A stretch of 64,000 nt of DNA. Origin: Trematomus loennbergii (taxonomy: Eukaryota; Chordata; Actinopteri; Perciformes; Nototheniidae). Where the stretch lies: contig JAAOOA010000534.1 of NCBI GenBank assembly GCA_012861695.1, positions 196,001 through 260,000 of the forward strand. Direction: 5' to 3'. Positions within the stretch are counted from its first letter, which is position 1. Each line of letters begins with the position of its first letter. The notes below the pieces were generated by a model. The model was not told the DNA's origin. It ran no database searches and was given only the letters and a program-made list of their open reading frames with translations. Below are positions 11,124 through 24,639 of this stretch, one piece after another. The position numbers and the translations under genes were made by a program.

Positions 11124-11434
11124 AGATATCGAGAGTAAACTAATCGTGTAATGTAAATGTAATCCATTTTGTACATTACAGAAAAGGATGGGATCATAGT
11201 GGTGTCTGACTTCCTGTGTGTGTGTGTGCGCGTGTGTGTTTGTGTGTGTGGCGTGTGTGTGTGTGTGTGCGTGTGTGTGTGCGTGTGTGTGTGGCATGTG
11301 TATGTGTGTGTGCGTGTGTGTGCATGCGTGCGTGCGTGTGTGTGTGCGTGTGTGCGTGTGTGTGTATGTATGTGCGTGCGTGCGTGCGTGTGTGCGTGCG
11401 TGTGTGTGTGTGTGCGTGTGTGTGTGTGTGTCTG
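10562..11434. repeat. GT microsatellite complex with a 346-bp tandem duplication
   Basis: GT tracts alternate with unique blocks. The block AATAAAATGCCAACGAAAAA through the next GT tract occurs at about 10667-11012 and again 346 bp later (about 11013-11358). A diverged relative lies on the other strand at 43385-43475. Long His/Thr or Cys/Val open frames here are repeat artefacts. Confidence 0.9.
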
Positions 11435-11460
11435 TGTGAGAGAGACGGGGAGAGAAAAAG

Positions 11461-13740
11461 CCACCTGCAGTGAGTACAAAATGTCAGAGCTGAACTCATC
11501 GCTGCAGTGAGAACATCACATGTGAGTACGCCTAGACAAACAACTATATCTACTAAACTACTAAACCTCTAACTTGTTTATACAGAAGCTGAATTGAGGG
11601 ACATTTTGAAAAAGAAGGGAGATGCATTAATCAGGATATGAAATTGTCTGTCTTCGAGGGTCAAAATAATTTCTACAAATACCGATAAAAGCTGCCGAAA
11701 AAGCAGTTTTAGACAGCGGAGGAATATAAAAATGTCACTGAGGGAAAGAGATGGAGCACTCAAACCTGGACTGTTTTGGGCTTTCATTTGAAAAGTCTTC
11801 GTCTCATTATCCACACACTGTTTGTTTTGTCTTGGCCTTGGTTTGCTTTCATCTGTCTTGTTTGTATTTTCGCCACAAATAATGTCAAATAATGCCAAAA
11901 ATGCGACGAGCCAGAATATCTCCCATGCTCTGGAAGAAAGCCTGGGGATGTTTGTTTGATAGAAACACAGATGGGATGGACTTAGTCAAACAATGCAGGA
12001 TGAGAAGTCATTTCAATGTATCAACGTTGATGTACGGACTTCACCTTTATGGAGGTTTTACTGTATTCTTTGTGTTGTGCAACCACACTGAGAAGGATTT
12101 CAAAATCTTAAATCATTCCTGACAAAAATAGAAGTCTCTGTGACTCAGTTTTTTGAAGTATGAAGGTGTAAACTTGTGCAATACCTGCAGCAACTTGTTG
12201 TCATTTGGCAATCAATGGGCTGCTAGATAAGAGAGTGGAACACAAACATATTCTAACTGAAGAAGTATCTGGAAATATGATAAGTATTAAACCAAGGATT
12301 GTGAAACTTTAGCAGTTAGGGTCTGTTGTCGCTAAGTGGTGCAGATTAGTGGCCTGCTATTAAAAATCTGTCATTTAAAGAATACGGAAATATTGGAAAG
12401 AACAACATTATATTATCATCATTAGGGTCATTATATTTGTTTTAATTTATGTATTCTGATCATGAAAAACATTCACTTTGTAAGACGTCCTGAAAGAGAA
12501 AACCATACGATAGCTTGTTTTGTTTATTTTAGTTGAGGCCTTAATAGCGTCTTTTTAATATGTCTATTAATGAAAGAATAACAGTTTACTGCACCTTAAA
12601 CACAACACGCGCATGTCGCAGTCCACATACCTAATGTGGTATACAGTAAAGCGTATATGAACATAAATTAACTCCAATCAATCAATCAGATTGTCAAAAA
12701 ACCAATCAACCGTGGCAGCTTGACGCAGTAGTTACATAGTATTACAAAAACAAAATGTCTGTTTTTATTAAGTCTAATTAAACATTTAAAGTCCATGTTT
12801 GGTTGGTATTTTGCTTAATTGTGTCATGTCAAGTTTGTCAACTAATCGTGATTAAAAGTAATGTGTTAATTAGCAATATGGGATTTTAAGAAACAACTTT
12901 ATAACTAATAATGTTATTCAGTCCCAAGCGACCTGCAAGCCTAAGAACAGTTGGTGCAAACAGTTTGGATATTATTAACATGCGACCCTAAATAAGGAAA
13001 TGTTAAACATTATAATACAGAGCCGTTAATTATTCCTCAACAAATTGTCTGATTACATAATTGAGGTAAATATTAAACGTTGTACGTTGACGCGCGGTTC
13101 AAGACACACGGTCAGTTTAACTTGTGTTGTGCTGATAAACTCACTCACGCCCGTTTTGCACATTTTAACATTATGTTCTTTTGTGATGTCAACCAGTTAA
13201 AGATTGGACCTTAACCATGTGCGTTTAACTTCTATTCCTACGTTGACATGTTTCTTGTAAATCAACCGTGAAGTCTTAGTAGAAGGAAAGACATATTTTA
13301 GTTGTGTTTCTCTTTGTTCCTACACATTTGATTGGAATTGTAAAATGAAAATGAGCTTTATTTCATGTTCAAATTAACTCTTTCCTGACACTTATAGTTT
13401 TTTTTAAGTTGTGATATAGGCTAACGATTAAAGTCTGTGACCAATGAATACTAGCAGACACTTCTTCCCTTCTGTCCTGTACTGAAGCCATCGGTATAAT
13501 CTGACTTGGCCTGTCAATAACTATTACCACGTCTGGCCATAAAACATAAAACGTTGTATTACAGACGTTGAAATGAACAGCAGACACAGTTTGCCTGACA
13601 ACATCTCCGGACACTGACGAGGCTTAATATCTGTGTTGTATTTGAACCCCAGTGTGCTGGAGCCATAATGACCGACTTCTCCTTATAGACTAAGACATAG
13701 GAAGCCCCGTACTTCTGTCTCTGTCAACACTCATATTTAA
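11461..13740. other. Unannotated spacer
   Basis: About 2.3 kb of AT-rich DNA. The short open frames lack splice or family signals and I see no repeat termini. Confidence 0.35.
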
Positions 13741-13974
13741 TGACTCAGTGTGTGTTTTCTCTTCTGGAGGCGACTACCAAGCTGTGTTTCCCTCACTCTG
13801 TTATAATATATATATATATAGATCCTCTGTGTCTCTGGGGAGTTTTCTTATGAGACAACAGGATTCCCTTTTCATGGCTATTACTCAGTTTTCAATCATT
13901 CAAAGTGAAACTGAAATATCTGAATATATCAGTGAGTGTCCCCCCTTGTATTCAGAGGGGGAGAAGTACTCAGA

Positions 13975-14130
13975 TCTTGTACTGGAGTAAAGTAGAAGTA
14001 TTCAGATCTTGTACTTGAGTAAAAGTAGAAGTACCAGAGTGTAGGAATACTCTGTGACAAGTCCTGCAATCAAAATGTTACTCAAGTAAAAGTACAAAAG
14101 TATCAGCTTCAAGATATACGTAAAGTACAT
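13975..14130. repeat. AGTAC-rich teleost repeat fragment
   Basis: Runs of ACTTGAGTAAAAGTAGAAGT and relatives, the same family as the repeat at 1256-2846. Confidence 0.5.
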
Positions 14131-14993
14131 CCCACCGCTGCTTGTATTTCACCGATCCAGCACCTGAGTAAATAATGACGTACAGTAAATACAGTTTGCT
14201 TAAAGTGAATATTAACACAAGTTTAACAAAGCAAACACCTGATTTTAATGCATTTGCTGCCAAATAGCAACTTGAATGTTAACCTGCTAAAGAACACGTT
14301 CCCATGAGTAGAGTAAAGAACATTGAGCCATGACATTTGTTTTATGGGCAAATATCCCCTACTATAGTGTATATAAGTCTCTAATGAGTGACATATATCA
14401 TTAGCTGAGGTTGTGCTGATTTCTGAGATGTGTAAACTTGATTATACTGTCAAGAAATGACCATTTACAAGGCAAAACACACAAATATACAAACACGGAA
14501 ATGTCCTATGTGGGTCTCAGAAGCTGCTAGTTGTGTGCACCTGCGTATGTCCGATACTCTTTAAGCGATAAGATGGAATACACTGCAACCACTCTCAGAA
14601 ATGAAGGCGGGTAAAGTGACCCAAAACTTCCTAAACCAGGGACAAAAAGTGCCCAGAAGATTTTGAGAACAATACAAAAAGTATACCAACATTTTCCAGG
14701 CAAAACTCTACATAAAACCTTCATTTCATAATTCTTTCATTTCTATTTCTGACACGTACTCACACCAACTAAACATAGTGACTCCTGGAGCTGCACTGAA
14801 TTGAGCTTTTGAATCCTAAATCTACAGCACGTGTTTTCTTTCTACTCACCCAAAGAGCACTAGTGGAGTTTAATTTAATTTAATTCATGCTCAGAATGTT
14901 TGTTGGTCTACATTTTGTGGATGAAATAACACATAATTACTATTCTTTTTAAAAGTGCCTCCAAATTCTTGTAACGGCAACATGTTTTAAAGC

Positions 14994-15508
14994 ACATGTG
15001 TCAAACTCAAGGCCCGGGGGCCAAATCAGGCCCTTGGTGGATTTAATTTCGGCCCGCAGGATAATTTCTAATCACTATTAGATCTGGCCCTCTGGTATAT
15101 TGCACGCACACCTTCACTCAATCCTGAGGGTCTCCTCAGCTCAGAGCCTGACTAGCATCACAGAGCAGCACACTGAGTTCAATGGATGTTTCCTTCTGCA
15201 CTTTCTTTCTTGCGACAACAGGGCATGTTTGGTTTTTTCTTTGAGGGAAATAGTTTTTTTGAACCTGTGGAAAAATGTAATCATAAGAAATGACTCTGCA
15301 GATAGAGCCATAAGAAATGAATGCAACTGATTATTTAATGTTTAATGTTGTTTTTATAGGCAATCATTTAAGCTTTGTTAGTTCCAGGTTGAATATGTGC
15401 AATAAGTTCATTTCAATAAGTTTTGCAATAAACATTGAACCAGTCCGGCCCTGGACTAGTACCCATTTTTTAATTTGGCCCACTGTGTATTTGAGTTTGA
15501 CACCCTGC
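14994..15508. mobile_element. hAT-like element, copy of the 48517 family
   Basis: Ends CACATGTGTCAAACTCAAGG and TTTGAGTTTGACACCCTG, with GGCCCGCAGG inside, as in many vertebrate hAT-derived repeats. It is inverted relative to 48517-49087. The target duplication is too worn to call. Confidence 0.75.
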
Positions 15509-17330
15509 TTTAGACGGTTAAAGCAAAATATTCCTGCCAATGTTTTTTTTTACTGCGATTTGTTTCTCACACATGCACCCATACTGTGCGTCTAATGTTG
15601 GCTCACAGTGAATAATTTAATGTTTTAATCAATGTCAGACTCCTGGATCGATGTAATGCAGCAGTTTTTAAGCAGCAGATGTGAAATTCATTACATTTGC
15701 AAACAAACGTTGAGGCTGCTGAGAGACAGATTACCTTTGTAGATGTTATACTTTTTGTACTATAAGTAACTGTATTCGCTCAGATGTGTTCATATATTAT
15801 CCATTTAGGGAGTATTTTTGGCCTTTTTTTGATTGAAGACAATTCAGATGTGCAGCATTGGTCGAAGAAGTATTCAGATCCTTTAGTAAAAGTACTAATA
15901 CTACGCTTTGAAAATACTTAATTACAAGTAAAAGCCATGCAGATGTTTAAATGAACTTGAAGTCAGCCTGTTAGTGTTTTATGAAGTCTGATTTATTTGG
16001 ACTATTTTGATTGATTGTGTTGCATTTTTCTGCCAATCCCAGAGGCGTTATACATCGTTTATTTAGCTTAAGAAGTGAATCATTTTCCAGAAAGAAGCTC
16101 TTAATCCTCTGGTTTATCTCAAACATTCAGAATCTTGTTTGTTTGTTTTACGGAAAAATAAGTACAATAATCTAACAATTACCTCAAACAAGCTCTAAGA
16201 TATTTGCCTCTGAGATGAAGAGTAGAAGGGGGAGAAATACAAAAAAAAACACCACAAAAGTACGTCAGATGTGTACTTAAATACTGAGTAATTATACTTG
16301 ATTACACACCACCACTGTCATGAAATGCCATCTTAACTATAAGCGCCCAAGATAATGCAATATTATGTCAAAACGTATGAGTTTAAGTTAATTTCAGAGG
16401 TTTTATTTAACCTTTAGTCTCATTGACATTAAACATCTCTGCTAAGCAGCACAGTTACAGACAAACACACACTAACAGAGGACGTATGTCACAATCAGAA
16501 ACACTATCATAAAGGCATCTACAGACGGAGCTGCTGCTACTGCTTCTCTGTCGTTATTTATTTCTACTTGTAATGATCAACTGCACTGACAAACGCATGT
16601 ACAATAACTTATTTATTTGTTTTACTGCCTTGACCGTATTGTCCTTGTTTTTGTATTTGTATGGTAATGTTACATTGTTTTATAAGCGTACTGTTCTATG
16701 TATCATAGGTCCAATTCTTAGTCACTTTATATATGAAATGTTGTTAGCTTGTATTGTCAAATGACACTTATACTGTCTGCTATGTGTGATTGCACCTTTG
16801 GGAATACTTGCTGTACTCTGTGTAGTGACAATAAAGGAATCTAATATAATCTAATCTAATTAATAAGGAATTTAAATCTGTTCAGAGAGAGCAGCTCCCT
16901 GAATTCATATCGCAGCTTTTTCCAAGCAAACGGCGTAACTAAAAGTCCTGTTTCTCCAGCTCCGTGTGCACTTTAGGGACGGTTATCAAAACACATTATG
17001 TTACTAACATGTATTTGCCTTATACGGGACACATGGCTTAACGTTGCATGAATGTACTAAAACTGAATGTGTCAGGGAATCATTTCCAAGGCCCATAACT
17101 TTGACCCAGTTTATCAGTTCATACTGTCCTGACTGAGCACACGCACCTGCAAGCTTGGCTGCTGTGCTCTCAGTGTTCTGTCTCCCTGTTCCTGCCTGCT
17201 GGCGTCAGCTGATAGAGGTGTTATCTTGTTCTGCACAATGTTGATTATTCTCTCAGAACTAGCTAAATACACGGGTCTGGGGTAGAGTTCTTCAGAGTTG
17301 ATTGTGGCATGCACTGTTCGAAATGGGGGG
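15509..17330. other. Repeat-rich spacer
   Basis: Contains an AGTAC-type fragment (15858-16310) and a LINE-like 3' end (about 16540-16860) finishing ACAATAAAGGAATCTAATAT with a TCTAA-type tail. No gene recognised. Confidence 0.4.
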
Positions 17331-17870
17331 GAGCCAGGGGGAGGGGGGGAGCTCCCCTGAAGGCCGACTTTGAGATAAATAGGGGAGCCCAAAAAAATCG
17401 TGCATATTTGTGTCACACAGATTAGAAATGTTGAGTTTCTGTAAATAAAAGTTCTTGAAATAAATAATAGTTATTGTTCATTACAGTTTCTGAATATGTG
17501 TTTAATATTTGTGAATATTTCTGGGTGTTGCCATCTGTACGTGGCGGCGCTGCATTCTTTACGCTTCTTACGTTGCTATGGTTACGGTGGCGATGCCGGC
17601 GTGGTATTTTAAATGTTCATATTGATATTTTTTTAACTCTGGCTTTGTAAAAAAATATGGCGAAACGAAAACAGCCAAACCTCGCAGCTTTTGGATTCAC
17701 AAGCAAAGAAGCGAAGGAGTCTAAAAATGACAACGTGAACGGAACCACTTTTAGTTGGCCGGCTGTAAGCGGCGTTAGGGTCGAGTTTGACAGCTCCACA
17801 CCGAGGGAGACGTCTTTAGTAGCAGGATGTGCACTGAAAAATAGGGCTCCCCCGAAAGCAAATGGGTAAT
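17331..17870 (+). pseudogene. hAT-type transposon remnant with N-terminal transposase fragment
   Basis: From 17657 an open frame begins MAKRKQPNLAAFGFTSKEAK and ends after 70 codons. Such starts are typical of ZMYM/TTF-type hAT transposases. Flanks carry GGGGAGC / GCTCCCCC-like ends. The zinc finger and catalytic parts are absent. Confidence 0.45.
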
Positions 17871-17879
17871 TCGAACACT

Positions 17880-18003
17880 GTGGCATGTGACGTGTGGTCA
17901 ACTCGTGGCCCCGTGACATGTCGTGTGAATTCTCCGGCCGAAGCTCCAAATAAACCGTCAGTGTTTGCCATCAAAGCTCCAGCTCTCCTCGTGTCTCTCT
18001 GTC
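17880..18003 (-). mobile_element. LTR fragment
   Basis: Reverse complement of the 5' part of the solo LTRs at 30933 and 48069, including GAATTCTCCGGCCGAAGCTC. Truncated. Confidence 0.75.
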
Positions 18004-18060
18004 TCCAATTGCTTCAGAAGTTTCCCCCACAGAATGTACTTTGGCGCATCAGTAAATACA

Positions 18061-18260
18061 AGTTTATCAAAGTCAAAGTCAACTTTATTGTCAATCTTCC
18101 AGTTTGTGTGTGATGGAAATACTGTTTCCCACAATCCAGAAGATACAAAAATACACATATATATTTAAATAAAACAGATATACATATATATACATACAAA
18201 CACACCTGTACACAAACTTATATATATATACACACACACATATATAACACACATAGATAC
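18061..18260. repeat. Dispersed repeat shared with 295-430
   Basis: AAAGTCAACTTTATTGTCAA and CCAGTTTGTGTG followed by TACAAATATA-rich sequence recurs at both places. This looks like a LINE or SINE tail. Confidence 0.5.
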
Positions 18261-18369
18261 ATATTCACACATTAAGAGGCATAAATAACAGTCACTTGTG
18301 TGGATGTGGATGCATATTATATAACAGTACAATTACATTAGTACAAAAGACTGTTCATAGCAGTGTTTA

Positions 18370-19510
18370 AATGCTGTGACATTGGACATGTTAATCTGTT
18401 TTGTGCCGATGATTCGACACAACCTTTATTATAGAAGTCTAATTCAGACAGTAATGTGGATGAATGATATGCTCAGATTGATTATTTACAGGAACATATA
18501 GACGCTTAAACTTTACAGGAACAGCAGTTTTTGCATGTTGGTATGTCGGCGCTGTGGGAGGGTAAGGCAGTTTTTCCACAGTTTAACCAACGTCATAATT
18601 AAACCTCAACAAATCAGCGTTAGTTAATGACAACCTTACAGTAACATGTTCGCCTCCTGCAAACTGCGATATCTCTTTCCGATTGATTTCTAAGTCATTG
18701 TACGCAAACACAGCTTGACATTATTACAGCCCGGGCTGGTGTTTAAATAACTGTAACAAGAATCTCTATTCTTTCCATTGTGATGAAATGATCATGCAGC
18801 TGCCTCACAAACAATACAGTTACACAAAAATAGAACCGATGATGAAGTGAAGCTGTGAGTGGGAGAAATGCTTCTGTTCCACAACTCTGATGTTTCAAAG
18901 AAGCTTGAATGAAGTTCCCCCTCATGGAGAAACAATCTGTTTTCAGTCATTGAGAAAAATGTCACTTGTTTCTCATTCTTAACCTCATTTCCACTGACAT
19001 TTTGTGTGTTTCTGAACTATCAGAAAGTCACAAACACACAGATAAAAACCTCCTCCTGTCGACGCAGGACTTCAGACATCCTCCTGTGTTTTGGCTCGAA
19101 TCACACACCGTTCATCTGACTTTAAATGGTTATAAAACACACTAAATGGGGGGGGAAATAGAGACTGCACAGCGAGGGAAATCCTCTGTAGGACTGAATG
19201 TAGGGCGAGGAAACACAGTGTTTATGAAAGAAGTGAATCATGTCCTATTCGTGCTTGTTGCCCACACGTTGACTCTCTTTCAGTAATGAAACGATGTGGT
19301 ACTGAACACACACTCCATAGCCGTGTGACTAACAGGGAGTCCTCACTTTCAGGTGTTTTCCATCAAAATCACAGCTCGAAAACACGCTGATCCGCTGAGG
19401 AATTCAAGTTTGAACCGGTATACGGACACACTTATTTAAAATTGTCAGTGTGGAATATTTTGAGGGAAGTCATTCAAGTTGAGGTGCAGCTTTAGCAACT
19501 ATCCAGATGT
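18370..19510. other. Unannotated spacer
   Basis: No convincing exon, repeat terminus or RNA gene seen. Confidence 0.35.
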
Positions 19511-19517
19511 TCTTTAA

Positions 19518-20276
19518 AGGTCACCTATTATGCAAAATCCACTTCTTCATGTCTCTTCTACATCAACATGTGTCCCCTCTTCTTCACGTCTCTTCTACAT
19601 CAACATGTGTCCCCTCTTCTTCATGTCTCTTCTACATCAACATGTGTCCCCTCTTCTTCACGTCTCTTCTACATCAACATGTGTCCCCTCTTCTTCACGT
19701 CTCTTCTACATCAACATGTGTCCCCTCTTCTTCATGTCTCTTCTACATCAACATGTGTCCCCTCTTCTTCACGTCTCTTCTACATCAACATGTGTCCAAT
19801 CTTCTTCATGTCTCTTCTACATCAACATGTGTCCCCTCTGTGTAAAGAGACTCTGGAAGTTTCAGGAACAAAGATTCTCTCTCTTTTTGTCCTGATCCAT
19901 TTATATAAAAACCTGTCTGAAAATGAGCTGATCAGATTTTGGACACTTTATGATGTCATAACGATGTTTTGGCTTGTGTAACCATTAGCCAATCACCAAT
20001 CAAGGTAACCCCCCCCCCCACCTTATCACCTGAATCTCCTCCTAGAGCACCATTGTGTTCTTTTAACCAAATATCTCTCAGAGGGGCGTGGGGAGGGGCT
20101 CCTTATTTTCATCTAAAGTAACAGACAGAGAATCAGCACTTTTGAAACAGGGCTGAAACAGAGGGGATTATGGGATGCTGCAATGATCTGTTTGGTGTTT
20201 CAGCCAATCAGAGACATGTTCTGTATATATCTGAGACCTGTAATATATTGATGAAAAACAGTATAATAGGAGACCT
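19518..20276. mobile_element. TTAA MITE family E, copy 1, with internal 37-bp tandem repeat
   Basis: TTAA flanks at 19514-19517 and 20277-20280; ends AGGTCACCTATTATGC and GTATAATAGGAGACCT. At about 19550-19840 a 37-bp unit (CATCAACATGTGTCCCCTCT, TCTTCATGTCTCTTCTA) is repeated about eight times. Open frames across it are artefacts. Confidence 0.85.
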
Positions 20277-20280
20277 TTAA

Positions 20281-21121
20281 GTTAAAACGTATTCACATTT
20301 AGGCCCTAAAAAGAAATCGTGTCCGTGTGACGACCTTACAGTCACTTTTATTTTACAAAGACGCCAACAAAAGTGTTGTTTCGTTGGAGCTGAGAGGAGC
20401 AGGTGTGAGTTCTTCATGTTCAGAGGCAGGAACACTAACCTCAGAGCGACACATGAGACGAGAGCGAGATGTTTGTTTTGTCTTGTTGTGGTTCCTGTTT
20501 CTAAACCACCGCAGCGCTGTAGTGTTCTCCCTTAATGATCCCTGAAGCTGTCAGTAAACGCCTATCACATCAAAATGAATTCATATGTTGTAGCCATGCG
20601 TAAAAACTCATGTTTCAGCGTATAGAAGACAACATAATATTCTCTTAATCTTCAACCTTCAAGCTATCTGTTTCGCTCTCTGACTTCTGACCCACTGGAG
20701 CCTGAAATTAAACAAAAGTGCCTCAATTTGCTCACTTTATTTTGTGGTTTAAGTTATAATTGAACACATTTTTAAGCTGTTAAACAGTCTGGAAACAGAT
20801 GGAAATTATCACAACGCTGTAAACAGGGAGAGACACTCGTGGAAATATGACTTTTTAGAGACAGGTTCTCACAAGACAACGATAATGCTTCTGATGATGC
20901 ATGACTTAAACATGAAACTAGACAACAGTAACCATTCACTGAAATAACTGATACGTTAACTTTAATTAAATGTATTATGTCAACAAATGTCACTGAACTG
21001 TATTAGGTTAGTTGAAAGCAGTAATATTAAGTTGATATTTATTTAAACTTGCATTCATTTGACTTCATAATAGCGTTATGTGGAATCTGTTGAGATAATA
21101 AATGAACAGTATAAAGGACAA
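20281..21121. other. Unannotated spacer
   Basis: No gene-like signal noticed. Confidence 0.35.
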
Positions 21122-21749
21122 GGCCAAACCTTACATTTGTAAAGCAGTAAAAATAGACATTAATGTGACAGTTACACGTATCTAAAACTATCTAAATAGT
21201 AAAAAATAAGGGAATAACTAACAGGTTAAATGTGACTGCATAATGAATACTTATACTTTTGATATTTTAAGTACATTTAACGGATATTACTAAGGTTTTT
21301 GTTGGCGTACTTTTACTTGTAGTGATAGTACTTTTACTAAAATAACGGATCTGAATGCTTCTTCCAACATGTTCTGTCCATTTTACACTGTTAACAATCA
21401 ACTAAAGGCAAACAAATAATGTCATATTTGTATCACTTGTGCAGATACACCTACATTTTCCCACTTAACGAGTACTTTTACTTTTGATATTTTAAGTAAA
21501 TCTGCCTAAACTACTTTTTCTTATCACGCTTTGCTGAGCGAAACAGACTAGAGGTGGCTCTTCCAGCTTCATTCCCACTCCAGCATGTTTATAAAAACCT
21601 TGCGATGGATTCAAATGAATGTTTATTAAGAGATTTCTCCTCTCAAGATTTACCTCCTGCAATAAATCCACATCAGTGCAGTCGTGAGGCGATATTGCGA
21701 CAGAAGCTTTATTACAGGTGTGTGTGTATTACTTCCATAATGAGCTGAA

Positions 21750-21750
21750 C

Positions 21751-21786
<36 letters not shown>

Positions 21787-21850
21787 ACCACACACACACA
21801 CACACACACACCACACACACCACACACACACTCACACACACACAGACACA

Positions 21851-21881
<31 letters not shown>
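21750..21881. repeat. CA microsatellite
   Basis: Interrupted (CA)n tract in the loop of the inverted repeat. Confidence 0.95.
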
Positions 21882-22239
21882 CCCAGAGAGCCACAGATGT
21901 TTTATTACGGGAAAATTGAGTGCGGGCGAGACTCAGCAGGTTATCAGCGGAGATAAACACCAGCAGATGGTCCTGCACAGGTGTACAATCACCACAAAAT
22001 ATTACAAGAACTGCTTATCATGCCGAGCGTCATCTGAAATGTACTCTGGATGACTGACAATTGATTTTACTCAGAATCAGAATACCTGTATTAGTCCCAC
22101 AGAGGGGAAATGTACATTGTTACCGCAGAAAAGAGCCAAAGACAGCTTGATGTTACCTCAGAAACATGCATTAAAAAGTATTGAAGTTACACAATTTACA
22201 AAATACACATCATGTAACAGTTCTGAGGGTTTACGGAGA

Positions 22240-22566
22240 CAGTTGCTTCCCGCGGGCAGTGAGACTGTTAAAAAATTGAACTGTTGAAACAACTTCAAAA
22301 CATTCTTCAGCTACTCAATAATATGTATCTAATACCTAATATATATATATCATTCCAATAACTTGTATATAGACTCGTACTGCACTATTCCACATCATCA
22401 CTTTATTTTATTTTTATAACTATTATTATTTTTGTATTGCTCATGCTCTTATTGTTATTATGTTATGTTATTATGTTGCATTGTTGGAGAAGCCTGTGAC
22501 ATAAGATTTTCAACTACATAATTACTCTGTAGCTATGTCAGATTGACAATAAAGAACCTTGAACCT
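22240..22566 (+). mobile_element. LINE-like 3' end
   Basis: Ends GACAATAAAGAACCTTGAAC, the usual teleost LINE 3'-terminal motif, after AT-rich untranslated sequence. Confidence 0.4.
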
Positions 22567-23910
22567 TACTGTAGCAGCCAGGTATATATTGCACAGTTAT
22601 TAACGGCATATATATATATATATATTCAATCAATACTCAGTGAAATGTGGAATGAAACACTGATTTTGAACAAGATAGTGGGCTTTTACACTTCAAAATG
22701 AACTGTGTAGCCGTTACAAAAACACAGATAAGAAAAAGTTAATAATTTCATGATGCATTTAACGTGCACTCGGGCGCTGCTCTAATAATCTCCGTTCAAA
22801 TCAAATCAAATCAAATCAAGTTTTATTTATAAAGCACATTTAAACGCGATTTTTGGTCGAGCCAAAGTGCCGTTGATTTTGATCAGTTGTATAGGGAATG
22901 AAGCTGGAAGAGCCACCTCTAGTCTGGTTCGCTCAGCAAAACGTGATAAGAAAAAGTAGTTTAGGCAGATTTACTTAAAATATCAAAAGTAAAAGTACTC
23001 GTTAAGTGGGAAAATGTAAGTGTATCTGCACAAGTATTACAAATATGACATTATTTGTTTGCCTTTAGTTGATTGTTAACAGTGTGAAATGGACAGAACA
23101 TGTTGGAAGAAGCATTCAGATCCGTTATTTTAGTAAAAGTACGGCAACAAAAACCTTAAGTAATATCCGTTAAATGTACTTAAAATATCAAAAGTACAAG
23201 TATTCATTGTGCAGTCACATTTGACCTGTTAGTTATTCACTTATTTTTTACTATTTAGATAGTTTTTAGATACGTATTTCTGTCGCATTAATGTCTATGT
23301 TGCTTTTTTGTAAGGTTTGTCATTGACTGACTGGATATGTCCTTAATGGGAACAGAATCAGAGAAGAAGGAAACATTTTGTGCGAATTTCTTCCAGCCTC
23401 ACGCTTTGTTTGACATGTCAAATATGTTCAGAACCCCAAAAATCCTTAACAAAAATCTCAGTCAAAATATTTAAATAACGGTTTCAAATATGGCTTTCTG
23501 GATAAAAGGAAATATTTGTGTCTTGAATAATGCAGAACAAGTTTGGAGCTGCATTTGACTCAATGCCAGGTCCCTGATGTCAAACATGCCGTCCGTTATC
23601 TATTATATAATCCACCAATGTTTTCTTCATTCACTTTCCTCCTGTCAATTTAAAAATGCACTTCAGGAATTGAACTGCATTCATTCTGTTTGTGTTCTGT
23701 TTTGTCATTTGTTTCATGTCTGCACTAAGCTACAACTGCAGGCTTGTGTTGCATAATGACAATACAATATCCTTGAATTCTTAAATATAGAATCAATGGA
23801 GCGCTTTACCAAAAAGAAACAGAATATACAAGTTATCAGGTGATAGAAAATACACATGTCATATTTTAGAGTAGCTCAAAGGGGATTTAAGAAGGACTTT
23901 TTTGATGGTA

Positions 23911-24092
23911 TACAGTAAAATTCGGAGTGTTAATTTAACACTCTGAGATGAGGACCATATGTTCACTGGCTCTCAGTGTTAAAATTACTCTTTAAGTGTT
24001 AATTTAACACTTAAAGAGTCAATTTGAACACTGCCAGTGAACATATGGTCCTTATCTCAGAGCGTTAAATTAACACTCTGGATTTTACTGTG
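23911..24092. mobile_element. 182-bp palindromic MITE (mariner-like ends)
   Basis: TACAGTAAAATTCGGAGTGT at one end mirrors CACTCTGGATTTTACTGTGTA at the other, with a perfect palindromic core CTTTAAGTGTTAATTTAACA near 24000. The TA flanks and CAGTAAAAT ends suggest a Tc1/mariner-type origin. Confidence 0.7.
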
Positions 24093-24639
24093 TATGTGTG
24101 TTTGATTGGTTGATATTCAGTATTATTACGTATGCAAGAGCAGTTTTTGACACATTTCATACGGCTAACTTCATGTCAGATGGGAGAAAAATCACTCTGT
24201 AGACTTTGTACAACTTTTACATGATTTAAATACTAAATACTGCTTTGATGCGCAAAGCTCCCAGTGTTCACAGAAGTTATTGAAAGACTTTATTGTTGAT
24301 GTTTTTGATAGATATTTCATATATTACATCCAAAGATAGACAGAAAAAGATGCGAGACATGCAGCTAGAGACCACGGGTAGGACTTGAACCCTCGGTGCC
24401 AGATTGAATTATTGCTAAAGCTAGTTAAGATGCTTTTTTATAAAAATTGAAGTGAAGAGGAACGGTAGGTCGGGGTGTAAAATGAACACATAAACGTGTT
24501 GGAGTTGAAACAAGCTTACCTTACAGAGGAGATAATGTTTTTACGATTAGATAAATATTGATTTCACCGTAACCTTTTTATTTTCCCTCACCTCTTTATG
24601 TTTTAAAGTAATGTAATATTCTTAATTTGCTTTTAACCT

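Larger units (their letters stand above)
21122..23317. repeat. Large inverted repeat, arms about 425-455 bp, 1.3-kb loop
   Basis: The left arm 21122-21576 and right arm 22894-23317 are reverse complements with few differences, from AACCTTAC outward to CTCTTCCAGCTTCATTCCC inward. Arms consist of AGTAC-type repeat. The loop holds a CA tract (21750-21881), slowly-evolving-looking unique DNA and a LINE-like 3' end (about 22240-22566). Confidence 0.85.

Noticed and set aside
10394..11510. Long His/Thr and Cys/Val open frames, up to 361 residues
   Set aside because: Translations of GT/CA microsatellites. The same applies at 43182-43597, 49524-49930 and 52085-52899.
11892..12122. 76-residue frame starting MPKMRRARISPMLWKKAWG
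   Set aside because: No splice, domain or polyadenylation support. Expected by chance in AT-rich DNA.
19507..19981. Three overlapping 112-137-residue frames with repeated FYINMCPL
   Set aside because: The 37-bp repeat in the MITE rotates through all three frames; not a gene.
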